A DNA stretch of 64,000 nucleotides from Diphasiastrum complanatum (GCA_029204225.1 CM055104.1:55430538-55494537), one strand, 5' to 3'; counted from the first letter of the stretch, positions 1 to 14,819 are shown. The notes: a model not told the origin generated them from the sequence alone. Numbers and translations: made by a program.

Positions 1-777
1 AGAGTGTTCAGTCAGGAAATTCTGTGGAGAAACGGTGATTTTAGCTCAACTTGACAAAGTGGCTTTTTCACCTTTTTACCGCAAATCTGCTAGGTTAACT
101 ATCTGGAGACAAATCTCTGACATAAACCTCAGAATCTCTCCATGGCTGATTGACAGTGTGATTAGCTTCCTTCCTGTCCTTACGACATCCAAAACGGTGC
201 ACAAACAGCGAAGAAATCACCAATTATGTATAAAAATCGTAACCCCAAGTCCGGTATCAATTTTCAGCTGGCTTCGAAATTGTCAATTTTTCACCAAATT
301 TTTCCTTGTCTGAAGCTATGCACAGGCTAATTATCCCTCTGCTGAGCTTAGCAAGCCTCTATAAATTAGAAACCGTGCACCAGTGCTTCTCTTTCCGTCT
401 TCAACCCGCCGTAAAACCCCAAACTCTCAGAAGACAGTTCACCCGAAGCTCTCTTCAACGACGACACTTTACTGTGTACACTTCCTGTACGGCTCTGATA
501 CCAACTTAGAATTTGCTTTGCACAGGAACACAGATCATGCTACACAATAACACAGACATAAAATCACTCTCCTCAGCAAGCTCACATAGCAACTGTATTT
601 CTCAAAATGAAATTACATTGTACATATAGTTGTTCACTCAAGCAACCCATGCATGACCCAGGTTGCTGTTGGCGGGACGCGTGTCCCGTCGACTTGCCTC
701 GTGGCGAGGCCAACTGATCCTTATCCACTTATAGGACCCACAGTACAGTAACACAGTGATTCTAACTTTAATTCTAA
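1..777 (-). mobile_element. Copia-type LTR retrotransposon, 5' end (LTR plus leader)
   Basis: Read on the - strand, an LTR (506-777) is followed at 492-504 by a primer-binding site of the TGGTATCAGAGC type, complementary to plant initiator tRNA-Met. Leader sequence then runs out of the left edge of the window. The LTR matches the one at 10893-11162, so this is a second, oppositely oriented copy of that family. No gag reading frame can be recognised before the edge. The element abuts, and probably inserted into, the older Copia fragment that starts near 783. It is a fossil, incomplete in this window. Confidence 0.75.
506..777 (-). repeat. LTR with TTAGAATT...AATTCTAA ends
   Basis: This 272-bp LTR is bounded by the 8-bp inverted pair TTAGAATT and AATTCTAA, not the usual TG...CA. 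Inside it two GC-rich self-complementary blocks lie side by side near 668-705 (GACGCGTGTC core and GCCTCGTGGCGAGGC). The same blocks occur in the + strand copies at 8942 and 10893. Confidence 0.75.
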
Positions 778-782
778 CTGTT

Positions 783-1562
783 TGTCCATGTCTTGACAAT
801 TTGCACACATTCACATGAAATAGCTCAAACATGAGATAGAACAAGTAAAGTAAACTTGAACAACACTTCCTTGCTACTCCTTTGACCTTATTTGAGTTTA
901 AAGACTCCTACAAAAACAGATTCAAAACATCTTTTCCAAGTGACCTTCCTTTGATGCTCTTGACTAGCTCCAAATTGACACTTTTCCTTTTGTGTTATTG
1001 AAGCCCTTTGATACCAACCTCTTGATCTTCCTCTTGACCATCAAAGCCATTGAACAAACTTTGTTTTCCAGATCCACTACTTGATTTTTCAGCATGAGAA
1101 GCATGAGAACCAATATCCACTTGCATAGCATCATCTATACAAGAAGATTCTCCAAAACATGTGAGTAAAACAAAGTGAGTCGCTTCTACTTGCTTACCTT
1201 TCTCTTGATCATCAAAGATATCAAAGATATGAATATCTTCAGACTTGAACCTTTGGAAATACTCCCTCTCAAACATATTATCTAGATCCAACAAGATCTC
1301 ATCAATGCTTGATCTCAAATTTTCACAAAGGTTAGTGAAAACAATGTCATTGGTGGCACCATCATAAATCAAAAGATAGATTCCAAACTTTCCATCCAAC
1401 ATGAAGTAGAGTAGGTGAAGATGAGTATTCAAAGCATTTATTGTAATAATATAAATGCAAAAACATCTTCCCTTTGTCTCTTTTAATCAATAATCGTTGC
1501 CTACCAATTGCACTGACCTCTAGGACTCTTATGTCTTCTATTTCCTCTTGCACATGGATCAA
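783..1562 (-). mobile_element. Copia pol fragment
   Basis: This stretch is clearly similar to 6531-6900 in the same orientation, including the shared peptide start FHVNVCKLSR and acidic linker text that typically lies between integrase and reverse transcriptase in Copia polyproteins. It is a broken remnant of the same lineage as the larger - strand element at 6141-14819. The element with the LTR at 506-777 cuts it off on the left. Confidence 0.6.
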
Positions 1563-1689
1563 TCACGGTAAAAATGTAGCTTTCTAATAGGAAGATCCTC
1601 TTTGACACCGTTGCTTTGCCCCTCATTGCCTTTATTAGAAAAGTATTTTTTCTTCTTGTTACCATTACCTAATATGACTGAGCTTGGAT

Positions 1690-2790
1690 TATTCAAATTG
1701 AAGGACCCTATTTTCTTGCTTGTATTCTAGAAATATTTTTCCTGTAAGGTAGAGACGCTAACTTTTTAAAAAAACGTTCAATTTTTTGGATGTTTTCGGC
1801 ATCGCCAGGGTGTGCAAGAAGTTTAACAGTAGGGTTGATGGAAAGTTCAATGGAAGCTTCAATCATGTGTTGTTTGATGTACGTAAAAGCAAGATGGGCT
1901 TTAACAACATCCCTAGCAGATTTATGAAGCCAAAGAAAAGAAGGCATTAAGTTGGTTCTGTAGCGAAGCACCAGGGAAGATTTTGGCAAAGTTGTTCATC
2001 ATGAACCAGATAGCGTGATCAAACCATATGATAGAAGAAATGTTTTTACATTTGTCAGCGCATCTGCACTTAAAGAAGGGTCTTTTCCAGTTCCAGATTC
2101 TAGCTTGATGCAGATTCATCCTATTAAAACCGGTTTCAAAGTGGCCCCTAGTTCTAGCCCAGTTTTGTTCAGAAGGACATCTCAAGGATTCAAATCTGCT
2201 CATTTTAATGACAGTATCAAAAGCAATAGGTGTGTCAAAAGATGGATTTTTATGCAGAGGGGCAAGTTTGCTTGAACGTCTGCATCAGTGAGATGGGTAA
2301 GAGTAATCCAAAGTTCGAGAGAAGTGGGTGCTAAAAAGTTCATAGAAGGAAGGCTCCAAAGTTTGTAGGCAGTTTTGCCAGATTTAAACTTAATAGTATG
2401 ACCAGGTACCAAAGGGTACTTGGCAACTTTTGGTTTGGCAGAATTCAAAGGCAGATTAATTGTCAAATTCAAAAATTTCCTGAAAGAAGGATTCCAACTG
2501 AGAGGCACTATCTTCATCCAGGTCATCGGTAAAAATCAAAAGGTGAAGTGAGGTAGGAGGTTCAGTGAGGATAGGGGTATCAACAATAAAGTTACCATTT
2601 CCTTTTTCAAACAGGTAAATATTTTCCAAATATGTGAATTATAGAACTTTTCCTCAGCACCCCAAGCACTCCCATGAGAAATTGCTAGAGTCCAAGCAGC
2701 TTTTGGCTTGGGCAACTCCATGTCATTCAAGCACATCAAGATCAAGCTCTTACAAAATACATAGCTTACAAGAAAAATTGCTTTCAAGTC
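1690..2790 (-). pseudogene. Unrecognised coding-like remnant
   Basis: Four overlapping - strand open stretches of 83-108 codons (1708-1989, 1922-2203, 2200-2526, 2536-2787) follow each other in consistent order, which suggests one decayed coding region. One of them carries a CP...H pattern (RCPSEQNWARTRGHFE) that weakly recalls the C-terminal zinc-finger region of L1-type LINEs. That resemblance is not enough for an assignment. No promoter, start or splice sites could be fixed. It could also be part of another retroelement or a host pseudogene. Confidence 0.3.
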
Positions 2791-4017
2791 AAATAGGTTT
2801 TATCCTTGTTATAAGTCTCGTTCACAAATCTTTGTCAATGAAACGTAAGTATTATTAACACAAAGTTACAAGAGCTATCATTTGAAAGATATCGTGAAAT
2901 CCCATATGAATGCATAAACCGTCACATATTGTCGCAAAAACCATTCAAATCGGTGTTACCTCATATGGCTTCATACCTAGATGTGAGATGAAGAAATTTT
3001 CTGCAAGCTACCCATCTCCAATTGTTTTAAGCGGAATCTTCTCTATATACTAATGATTGCACACCGAGAATAACGAGTTAAAGGTAGTGTGTTATAGTTA
3101 CGATAGTATTGTTATAATAAGAGAGATGTTTAGCATCAATAAAACATCATTCAATTTTCAAGCCGGAGTTAATAACTTTAAAAGCCATAAACTAGTCTCC
3201 ACAATGCTTCATACCCCAATTTTCAAAATGTACATCAAACAGTACAATTGTTATGGTATCATTACTTTCAAAGTTTATAGCATTACTACTGTTTCACAGC
3301 ACCTCTCAAATTGATAACCAGAGACACCACGCTATATTACTATTCTTATGAGCAACCCCATATCTCATACCATATCAATAACAGTATGTGCAACTTGAGA
3401 CAATATGAGAGTAAGTTGGGCACCCGACTATAAAAAGTAATGATCTGAAACATGATTATGCATTGCAAGCATAGTCGGGTTTGATCACAAACAGTAGAGA
3501 GAGCGATGGTCCATCGTTGCCAGGATGGCGGCCTACTGCTGCAACAGCACATGTATAACAATCATATATTGGCTCAAATCGTGATTGTAGTACTGCGCAT
3601 TTCTGGTCATTAATGATTCGCTGACCAGTGCCACATATCTACTATGTGAGAGGCATTCAACAAGAGTATATAGTAGCACTTCAATCGCATCTGTTTGTTC
3701 GTTGTCAAAAGACAATGTAAGAACGATAAGGTTGATAATCATACCTGTATATTGGTTCACAACTGCTCTTGAGGCAGCGCCCTCTTGTAGAGTCTTCCCA
3801 CGTTCTTTGGGAAGCACAAATGCTATACCAATCACTGATAATCAAAGCTTATATAAGCTTGCTATCATCCAACATATCTAACAAAGCAAATTATCAAAAG
3901 TAAGAAATCATTAAGCCGAACAAAGGATGATGAGCTTACCATAGTTTCATAGTATCACCCACACAATTACTCTTCCGATTGTCTCCTCCAAGTAGAAACA
4001 ATCGCAGTAGAGAAACG

Positions 4018-4161
<144 letters not shown>

Positions 4162-4205
4162 TAAACCTTAGGGTTGTGTCTTCTTCCCTTATATAGAAAA
4201 ACCAA

Positions 4206-6030
<1,825 letters not shown>

Positions 6031-6039
6031 ACCATAGTT

Positions 6040-6140
6040 GCAGCGCGATTCTGAATCGCGATCAGAATCGCGATCCCGGTTCGCGATTCGGGATTTTTCC
6101 AGAATCGTGTAGAATCAATTTTTTTTTTTTGAAATTTTTT
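6040..6140. repeat. GAATCGCGAT palindromic repeat
   Basis: Overlapping palindromes built on CGATTCTGAATCGCGATC are followed by poly-T and GAAATTTTTTTAGG. A diverged relative with the same poly-T and AAATTTTTTTAGG tail lies at about 45690-45800, so this is an interspersed family, possibly a MITE. Confidence 0.6.
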
Positions 6141-8938
6141 TAGGCAGTATGGGTGTCAGATGAAAGCTCTGATCAAGGGGATTATGATTGTGTAGTTTGC
6201 CGATTGAAATGAAAATGAAAATGTATTGAATCCTCCATACTTCCAACTTTGAAATTTCTAGAAAATAATAGCAACCAAGCAATAAATGTGAATAATCAAC
6301 CAATGCTTGCATGTCTCCTCCATCTTTGTCCTTTCTTGATATGTCTTCACCATGAAAATCCATGAATGAGCCTCCATCTCCATCTTGCCACAAGATGTCA
6401 TCAACCCTTGATGACTTGATCATGAATGAGTGATATAATAAGCCTCCCTTAGCTTTATTTCCATTAGCAAAACCATTCAAGAATGCTAGTACAACTCCAA
6501 CATCAACATGATGCAAAACAATGTAGCTAGTTTCACCATATCTTGACAATTTGCACACATTCACATGAAATTGCTCAAACGTGATATAGAACAAGTAAAT
6601 TAAACTTGAAAAACAATTTCTTGCTGCTTCTTTGACCTTACTTGAGTCTTCAATAACCTACAAAAACATATCCAAAATATATATTTTCCAATTGACTTCC
6701 CTTTTTGTTGTTGAAGCCCTTTAAGATCAACCTCTTGATCTTCCACTTGACCATCAAAGTCATTGACTAAGACCTCTATTTTAGATTCATTACTTGCATC
6801 CATTCCATGAAAATCACCATCGACTTGTATAGAATCATCTACACAATAAGATTTACCAAATATGCGAGAAATGCACAATGATTAACTTCCACTTGCTTAC
6901 CATTCTCATCATATGTGAGTCTCAAAGGTTGATGCTTTGTCTCGGTGTCCTCCTTGGCTTTTGATTTGAAGTAGGCTTTTCAACATCAACATCCAAAGTA
7001 TCATCAACAATGTCATCATCAAGAATGTTAGATCCAACATCCACACTACCACTTGAAGAAACTTTTGGAAAGTTTCCAGCACAAAAAATGACATCTCTTC
7101 CAATGATCACTTTCTTACTTGAAGGAATATAGCCTTTTTAAGCCTTGCTCACCTCACTATAACCAACAAAAGTACCTTTTCTTGAAGATAAATCATCCTT
7201 TGTCCTGTCATCAAGAGTGATGTTGATATAGCAAATGCATCCAAAAGTTTTGAAAAACTTGACACTCGGCCTTCTACCAAACAAATCTCAAAAGGGGTTT
7301 TTCCATCCAATAGCACACTCGGCATCTGTTGCATAGAAAATTAGCACACAACAAAGCTTGATACCAAAAAGATTTAGGAAGATTTGCACCTAAACTCATG
7401 GCTTTGGCTTGAGACGTCCCAATTTCTTATGCCACACCTCTTGCATTGACAATTGCTCCTTTGCCATACATCCAACTTGGTTAGCAACAACACAAGCATC
7501 GAGTTTAAATGACTTACCTTGCCTCTTCCCTTTTGCAAACCACATACAACTTGCCTTGCTTGATCCATATGATTGAGCCTTGATGGCTCCATCTTGATAC
7601 TCATGGTTCTTTTTGGAGTCCTCGGGTCTTGAGCTTGCTCCTCCACTTGACTTGACTCCAAATCATCAATGACTTGAATAAGGTATTGATCCAAAGGTGC
7701 TTCTTCAAGTTTACAAATCCTCCACTCTTGAAAGATCACATTTCCACCATTGACAACTTCTTTAATGGAAAACAAGTACATTCTACAATCTCTACTGAAG
7801 AGCAAAACATTACCATTATTCCAATCATTGAAATAGGATAATCTTAGGTCCTTACATTGGAATGATCATGCTCAAATCATGTGGACCCTGATATTTCCAA
7901 TACAAATGATGTTTCATCTTTTATGACACTATTCAAATTATTACAAAAATAGTTATCCAATGAAATTGCTTTATCAACAACAAATGGAGATTTGAAAGCA
8001 TCTAATTTCACAGTCTTGTCATAAAGAGTACTAAACATCATAGATCTTAAAGATTTTCAACAAGTCACTCCATGTCTACTAATACTATCCAGCAAGTATT
8101 CAAAGATAGTAGACTCTCTAATGCTCACCATCCTTGCAAGATGCACACTTGAATGGAAAATTTGCATGCAATTTGATGACTCAGCCTTTGTCATTGAGGA
8201 CCTCCTTGGAACTCTCATGCTTTGAGGCTGATCCTCAAGATCTTCCTCCTTTTGATGCTCCTCTACAATGCAAGCAAGATCACACTTTGCCAAGATCTCC
8301 ACTTGAGTGATCTCCTCCTTTTGCCAAGCTCACCTCTCAAAAGCAACACTAGCTTCCAAATTAAACAATCTTCCATGTTTAAATCCCTTTGCAATTCAAA
8401 CATCATTCTTCAAAATGAAACAAACACCATGCTTAAAGTGTACATCCAAACCACTTTCTAAGAGTAGACCAATACTAAGCATATTCTTGGTGATTGATGG
8501 TACATGAAGGACATTTTCTAGATCCATACTTATTGAGGATTCTAGATACAAAGAGATGGTACCGACACCATCTATCCTACACTCTTCATCACTTACAGTA
8601 AAAACAAACTTTTTAGCATCATTGAATGAGTGTAAGGTTGAGAAAAAGTCCTTTTCACAAGACATGTGGGAGCTAGCCCCACTATCAATCCACCATGTAT
8701 ATCTTGAATTGTCATTGCTTGTTGGTGAGGATGCAGATGCCATCAAGAATACATCTACTTCATCCTCCTCCTTCTCATGTGCAAGGTTTCCTTGTTTGTC
8801 CTCCTCGTCTTGTGCTCTTAGCCTCTTGTAGCATTTCGATGCATAATGCCCCTTCTTTCCACAAAAGAAGCATTTTTGCTTTGACTTGTCCTTTGAGCTT
8901 GATGCATCATCCTCTTCTTTGGCCTCCTTTGGATGCTT

Positions 8939-11163
8939 TAGTTAGAATTAAAGTAGAACTACTGTGTTACTATATTGTGGTTCCTATCAGTGGATAAGGA
9001 CTAGTTGGCCTCGCCACGAGGCGAGTCGACAGGACACCTCAGCACCCGGACTATACCTACAAGTACGGTACCCCAAAACAGAGTGATTGCAGTGGAGAGT
9101 GCGCTCAATGGACGTCAAATCTCTTTTGCCCCATTCAAGGAGCGGGTAGTCAGGAGAGTGAGGTAAAAAGCATTTTGTGTTTGGAAAGTGACTTGGCTTG
9201 CGAAATGCCACCTAAGCAATGGAATGCCCTGGTGTGAAATTTTAGCAGGTCATCAAAATTAGTTACTGATGTCGCCATTGTACTCAGCACACTTCTTTTA
9301 GCTTATAGTTGCAATTCTAGGCAGTTCTGGGATGGCAAACATGGGAGAGTCTATTTTGAGTGAAAATAGCAAATTGGACGGAATTTCCAACTATGCAGTG
9401 TGGACATTCAAGATGAAAAACATATTGATAGAGAAAGAACTATGGGATGTCATCACAGATGATGAGAGAAGACCGCCAAATGAAGTAGACATTAAAGTGT
9501 TCGACAGGAAGGCGAGGAGAGCTTTGACCTTCATCAACTTGTCAGTGAAAGACCACATCATTACCCACATAAGTGATGCCATTACACTTAGACGGGCATG
9601 GGATGTGCTAAAGGAGCAGTTTTAGACGTCAAATCCATCAAGGATTATGTTTCTAAAGTCAAAGCTGAATAGTGTCTGAATGGAACAAGGAGAGCACATT
9701 CACACTTACATGACCATAATCAAAATAATGAGAGATGAATTGCATTCTAATGGTGAGCGCATACGTGATGTTGAGCTGGTGCACAATGCAGTGTGGCATT
9801 GCAGAACCTTATCAGATGTTTGTGAGCAGGATAGCATCAAGAGAAAGATAACCAACCTTTGACGAGCTCATAGGAATCTTGATGCAAGAGGAGCAATGAC
9901 AAGAGATGGTGAAAGCTAGACGTCAAAATACTGATAATCAAGCACTTGCGCACGCCAAAAACAAGGTAAAGACAAGGGTAAAAAGAAGTCTAAGCAGCAA
10001 TTTGCCAAGACTCAGGAGGATGAGGGATCATCCAGCAAGACCAAGAAGAAAGGCAAATGCTTCCATTGCAACAAAAATGGCCATTGGAAAAGTGAGTGTC
10101 GAAAATTCTTGGCGGAATTAGGCAAGGAGAAACCAAAGCAAGTGGGTAATCTTGTCGACGAAGATGAAATTGAAGACTCTAGCATCTTCATATCAGCATT
10201 GTCATCCAATGAAGATGATCAAGCGTGGTACATTGACTCAGGAGCCACAAGACACGTGACAGGTAATAAAGATTGGTTCAGTAGCTTGAGAGAGTTGGAC
10301 AATGGAACGTGAAAGGCACTTCCGATTATGGCTTGGTGTACATGAAGCATGAGGGTTTACCTGAGTTATGTGGCTATGTGAATGCGGATTAGGGAGATGA
10401 CTATGATAATCGTAGATCCACCACAGGGTATGTATTCCAGCTTTATGGTAGTTGTTTTTCTTGGTCTAGTAAGAAGCAAAGTATAGTTGCTCTATCCACA
10501 ACAGAAGCAAAGTATAAGACAATGTGTAGCGTAGCACATGAAGCCATATGGTTGAGGCAAATATTGGATGAGGCTGGCATGAAACATGAGAATCCCATGA
10601 TTATACATAGCGACAGTCAAAGTGGCATTCAGCTGGCAAAGAATCTAGTGTTCCATGCGAGAACCAAACACATCGAAATCCAGTATCACTTTATACGTGA
10701 GAGGCTGCTGAGTCAGAAAATTAATGTTGTTTATTGTAGTACAAATGAGCAACTAGCTGACATTTTCACTAAGCCACTCATTAGAGAAAAGTTTGATAAG
10801 TTTAGATCAAAGCTTTATGTACTTAAAGTTTGTTAACTTTGATGCTATGTATATGGCTATATAAAAAGTAGATTCTACTTTTAGGGAGAGAGTTATAATT
10901 AAAGTAGAACTACTGTGTTACTGTATTGTGGGTCCTATCAGTGGATAAGGGCTAGTTGGCCTCGCCACGAGACGAGTCGATGGGACACGCGTCCCGTCAA
11001 TGGCAACCTGGGCCATGCACGGGTTGCCTTAGTGAAAAACTATATGTACAGTGTATTTTGATTTTGAGAAATACAATTGCTACTTGAGCTTGGAGTGGAG
11101 AGTGCTTTCTGTCTGTGTTATTGTGCTGCATGATCTGTAAGCCTGTTTGGAGCAAATTCTAAG
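8939..11163 (+). mobile_element. Copia LTR retrotransposon nested in the gag of another
   Basis: Parts in order: 5' LTR remnant (from 8942), gag from 9332 (MANMGESILSENSKLDG), zinc knuckle CFHCNKNGHWKSEC near 10055-10095, protease WYIDSGATRHVTG (around 10229-10267), the RNase H end with [14 protein letters not shown] and LADIFTKPL (10522-10836), polypurine tract AGGGAGAG near 10883, and 3' LTR 10893-11162. The 5-bp target duplication TGCTT lies at 8934-8938 and 11164-11168, within the zinc-knuckle part of the surrounding - strand gag. The integrase and most of the reverse transcriptase are absent, so it is a broken fossil. The comparable LTR portions differ by about 7% by eye. Confidence 0.85.
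10893..11162 (+). repeat. 3' LTR (TTATAATT...AATTCTAA)
   Basis: A 270-bp LTR of the same family as 506-777. It follows a polypurine tract and has the same pair of GC-rich hairpin blocks near 10955-11000. Confidence 0.8.
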
Positions 11164-12493
11164 TGCTTCTTTTTTCCATTGGTCTTCTTTTTTTCCTTGA
11201 ATGAGAAATTGGCTTTCTCATCTCCATCCTACAAAGACAATGAACTCATTCTTGCCTTGGTGTGGAGCATCCTACACTCTTCAACCACTAATACACTTTG
11301 TGAAGTTTTTCTATAGTTGGCAAAGTGTCTTGAATGACAAAAATTTGGACCAAATTTGCAAAGTCTCCTAGACCATTAAGAACAATTTGTACAAGCTCTC
11401 CATCATGAATCTTCTCTCCAATGAAAGCCAGCTCCCTATTTAAAGACTTGATTCTAAGCACATAGTCTTGTGCACTCTCCTCACTTCTTCTCATGCTTTG
11501 CAAAATCTGATTTTTAAGCATGAGGACTCTAGAAGTGTTGCTAGATTCATAGATTGATTTTAAAGACTCCCAAGCATCTTTAGCACATGTACATGATGAT
11601 ACTTCTCTCAAAAGATCATTGCTTACATTCATTTTAATATAGTGAAGTGCAAGCCTAGATCTCTTCTTGTATCTCACTAATTCATGCGCACCTAGAGGTT
11701 CATCTTCATCTTCAATCAAAAAATCATAAAGGTCTTGGAGCACCATGAGTGACTCCATCTCTTAACCTTCTAAATAGCATAATTTGTAGAATTCAATCTC
11801 TCACTAGCTTCTAGAAGGTATGCTCCAATAGATCCCATCTTACTAGTGAATTCTACACATAAGAAATAGATTTGATTGACTTGAAAATCACAAAGGTCTC
11901 ACAGTTTTATTACTCTCTCACAGAGTTGGAATGAAGATAAGATGATGTGAAATCTACTTACAATCAAATCTTGCCAATTTTTCACTCTATTGACTACTCT
12001 TGAGAAAATCAATGAGCACAAAGTAGATTGAACTTCTTGATCTCCCTAAGTTCTTTTCTAGAATTTCTCCACAAGAAAATTACTTGAAATGCACAAAGAT
12101 TCAAGTAGCAATATCCCCTTGATCTTGATTCAAAAGAACTTTTTGGAAGGATCCTACAAAACAGTGCTCAAGAAAACTGGTTTTGATTTGAACCTAGAAA
12201 CTCACAAAGGTTTCACTTTGTCTTGATTACTTCAAATTTGACTTCTAGCCCGCTCTTTGGACTTCTGTTCAAAGTTCTTACACTCCCTCGTAAAGATGAA
12301 ATGAAGATTAGATGAGATTCCATCAAAGACTTATCAAATCCTATCAATTTTCACCATTTTTGGACAAAAACATGACTAAATCTTCCTCACACTTTTTGAT
12401 GTACTTTCAAGACTTGTAAAACAAGCTTAGAGGACCTGATTTGAGCCTAGATTAATTAGATATCATGACCCTTATGTCAAATCTAATCAATGG

Positions 12494-13826
12494 TGTTGGT
12501 GTATGATGTGATATGCTTGGTCTACGATTGATTACGATTGCAGCGGACGTGATGGAAGCAGAATACGAGAGGCGATTACGATGTAAAATGAGGCCTCTAC
12601 CAACAGTAAGAAAAACAATGAACATAGTAATAACTGCGATTTCAGGAACGTGGATTGACTAGGAAATAGAATCAAAAGCTTGTTATCCTTTTGGGTTATC
12701 ATAGTAGGAGTCTGTGACTGCCGTAATAGAATGATTGAAAAGCATTAGGCGCCTTGGACAGCCATGTGATCCTCTATCTTTGATAACCATGTTTGTGTGC
12801 AAGAGAGTGAGAGAGACAATTGCATTTAATCAAGAATGTAAGGATTGAAAAGTAGTGAATATGTATATATAAAAGAGAATCGGAACACAATACAGTAGTG
12901 TTGACAAGTGCATGCTCCTAATTACAGACTCAAAACAATAGCTACAATTCTAAATCTCTTTCTCTCTATGAATAAATCACTAACTCTAAGGAGCTAGTTA
13001 CTTAAGACCTTTTGCTCGTTTGATCACTCTGTGCATATAGATTGTTCAACTCAACAACACCTATCTATCACATCTATCCCCCTTCTCTTTGCTCAAATAC
13101 ATATTTATAGCTGTTAGAGTCTTCGGATTTATTGTAATTACAATTTACAAGATGATTAACAGTCGTTTAAGCAAGATTGGTAGATCCGTTATTGGAGCGT
13201 CGTGAAGGAGGGAAGTACAGAGTAACGTATCCTCCGTATGTGTCATAGTGCAAAGATGTAGGCCGACATGATGGTCGTAGTATGTTCGCAATCGTTTGAA
13301 CAACCTCTGGTCGTTCGATCAGCTGTTGATCATTTGCTTCGTTCATTGATAATCGTAAGTGATAACTTACGAAGCTAAACGATGAGGTGGGCCAACCATT
13401 GTTAGTTGACGTTGTAGGAACTCGTAAGTCATCGTCGCTGGTCGACTTCGTTGATAGCCGTAAGTAGGTAGCTTACATTCAAAAACGGTTGAGGAGAGTT
13501 GACTCTGGTCATTCGTAGGAGGTCGTAAGTAGGTCACTTGCGGTGGTCGACGGGATAACTTTTGTTGCCATTGATAATTCCGCAGGTGCTCGTAGATAGT
13601 AACTTACAGATTTTAACGACTCCCTTGCGGTTTGCGATTTCTTGCGGTTTGAGTCGTGCTTCTCTGTAAACAATGTTTTAACGGTTCCCTTCGGTCAGAT
13701 CGTAATCTAGCGATGACTTTGCGGTTCTGTCTGATTCAACTTTGCGTGTAATTCAACAGACTGATTATGAGAGATAGAATTCTTGAGAGTAGAAAGAAGA
13801 GAAGGGAGAAGATTAGAATTCCAACA
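12494..13826. mobile_element. Solo LTR, about 1.33 kb
   Basis: A block with ends TGTTGG...CCAACA interrupts the leader of the - strand Copia element and is flanked by the 5-bp direct repeat AATGG (12489-12493 and 13827-13831). No gag, pol, primer site or polypurine tract is inside, which fits a solo LTR left after LTR-LTR recombination. It contains at least four CGTAAGT copies between 13354 and 13520 and TTGCGG-rich text near 13620-13740. Its orientation was not settled. Confidence 0.8.
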
Positions 13827-14121
13827 AATGGCACTCAATCTTGGTAGCTTATCCTAAGATTTCCACCAAAAATTACATCAAAAGCTCACAAATTGAGTTT
13901 CTTTGGATCAAATGAATACCATGCATTGAATGCAGGTTCAGAGGTTCCTACACATGTGAAAAGTACAGATTTGGATCCCTACCAGTTTTGGGATCAAATC
14001 TCCTCACCAAAATCAAAATTCTAGCTTGCCATCTCATTACTAGTTTTTAACACCAAAACTTGCTAAAAATGGATTTGCTTTTGATCAATGGTTAATTCTC
14101 TTGTACTTGGCTCTGACACCA

Positions 14122-14819
14122 TGTGAAAGTAAACTTTAGGACCATAAATGGATCTATGAAAGATACACAAGAGTGATTGGATGCTTGCTTAACAATCTAT
14201 CAAAGAAGTAGACACAAAAAAATTGATCTAGATTGGCAATTTGACAAACAACAAGCATTAACAATCAAAACCATTGATGAACATTGAAATCTGAGCCCAC
14301 ACGTGTGAGAGAAAGGATTTAATACAACCTGCAATCTAAGAAACAAGAAGAAATTAATTTGGTCGCATTTGGATCACAAAAACTCAATGTACATAGTGGA
14401 GTAGCTTGAAATTGCCAATGAGCTCCAGAAATATTCTATCTTCTAACTATGGGAGTTTGGAATACATAGCATATTCGACTTCCTTTGCGAAGTTAGATGG
14501 ATTTCCAGCATGCAATAAGGAATTTAACTCAACCTTTTTGCCCTAAAATAAAACCCTATTCTATTTTCTAGAGTCATGCTTGGTAGATAGCTAGTTGGTC
14601 AATTTTCACCTTAAATCTAGGATTTAGGTCCTATAAACTAGGAATCGCTACCAAAATGACATGAACAACCCTATGGACTTGACCTAGCCTACATTAGGAG
14701 TGGATTGCCACATGGCATCTTGGCCTCACATGTGTGGAATCCACTTATGTACAAAATTTACATTATACTACATGGTTTTTTATCAAGCTAGATTTGCCAA
14801 TTTTTGGCAATTCTTCACA
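14122..14819 (-). repeat. 5' LTR of the - strand Copia element
   Basis: A 698-bp LTR bounded TG...CA (- strand start TGTGAAGAATTGCC). It closely matches the LTR at 19855-20555, by eye about 5% different, and is a more distant relative of the one at 38863-39521. Confidence 0.85.

Larger units (their letters stand above)
6141..14819 (-). mobile_element. Copia LTR retrotransposon, host of two nested insertions
   Basis: Read right to left: 5' LTR (14122-14819), tRNA-Met-type primer site (14109-14121, TGGTGTCAGAGCC), leader, gag (about 11288-11758, containing YKKRSRLALHYIKMNV), zinc knuckle CFFCGKKGHYASKC near 8840-8880, protease with WWIDSGASSHM (around 8650-8690), then integrase and early reverse-transcriptase pieces down to about 6141. 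It carries a + strand Copia at 8939-11163 and a solo LTR at 12494-13826. The gag is of the same lineage as those at 18838 and 40280. Broken by many changes; no 3' LTR was found at its left end. Confidence 0.75.
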
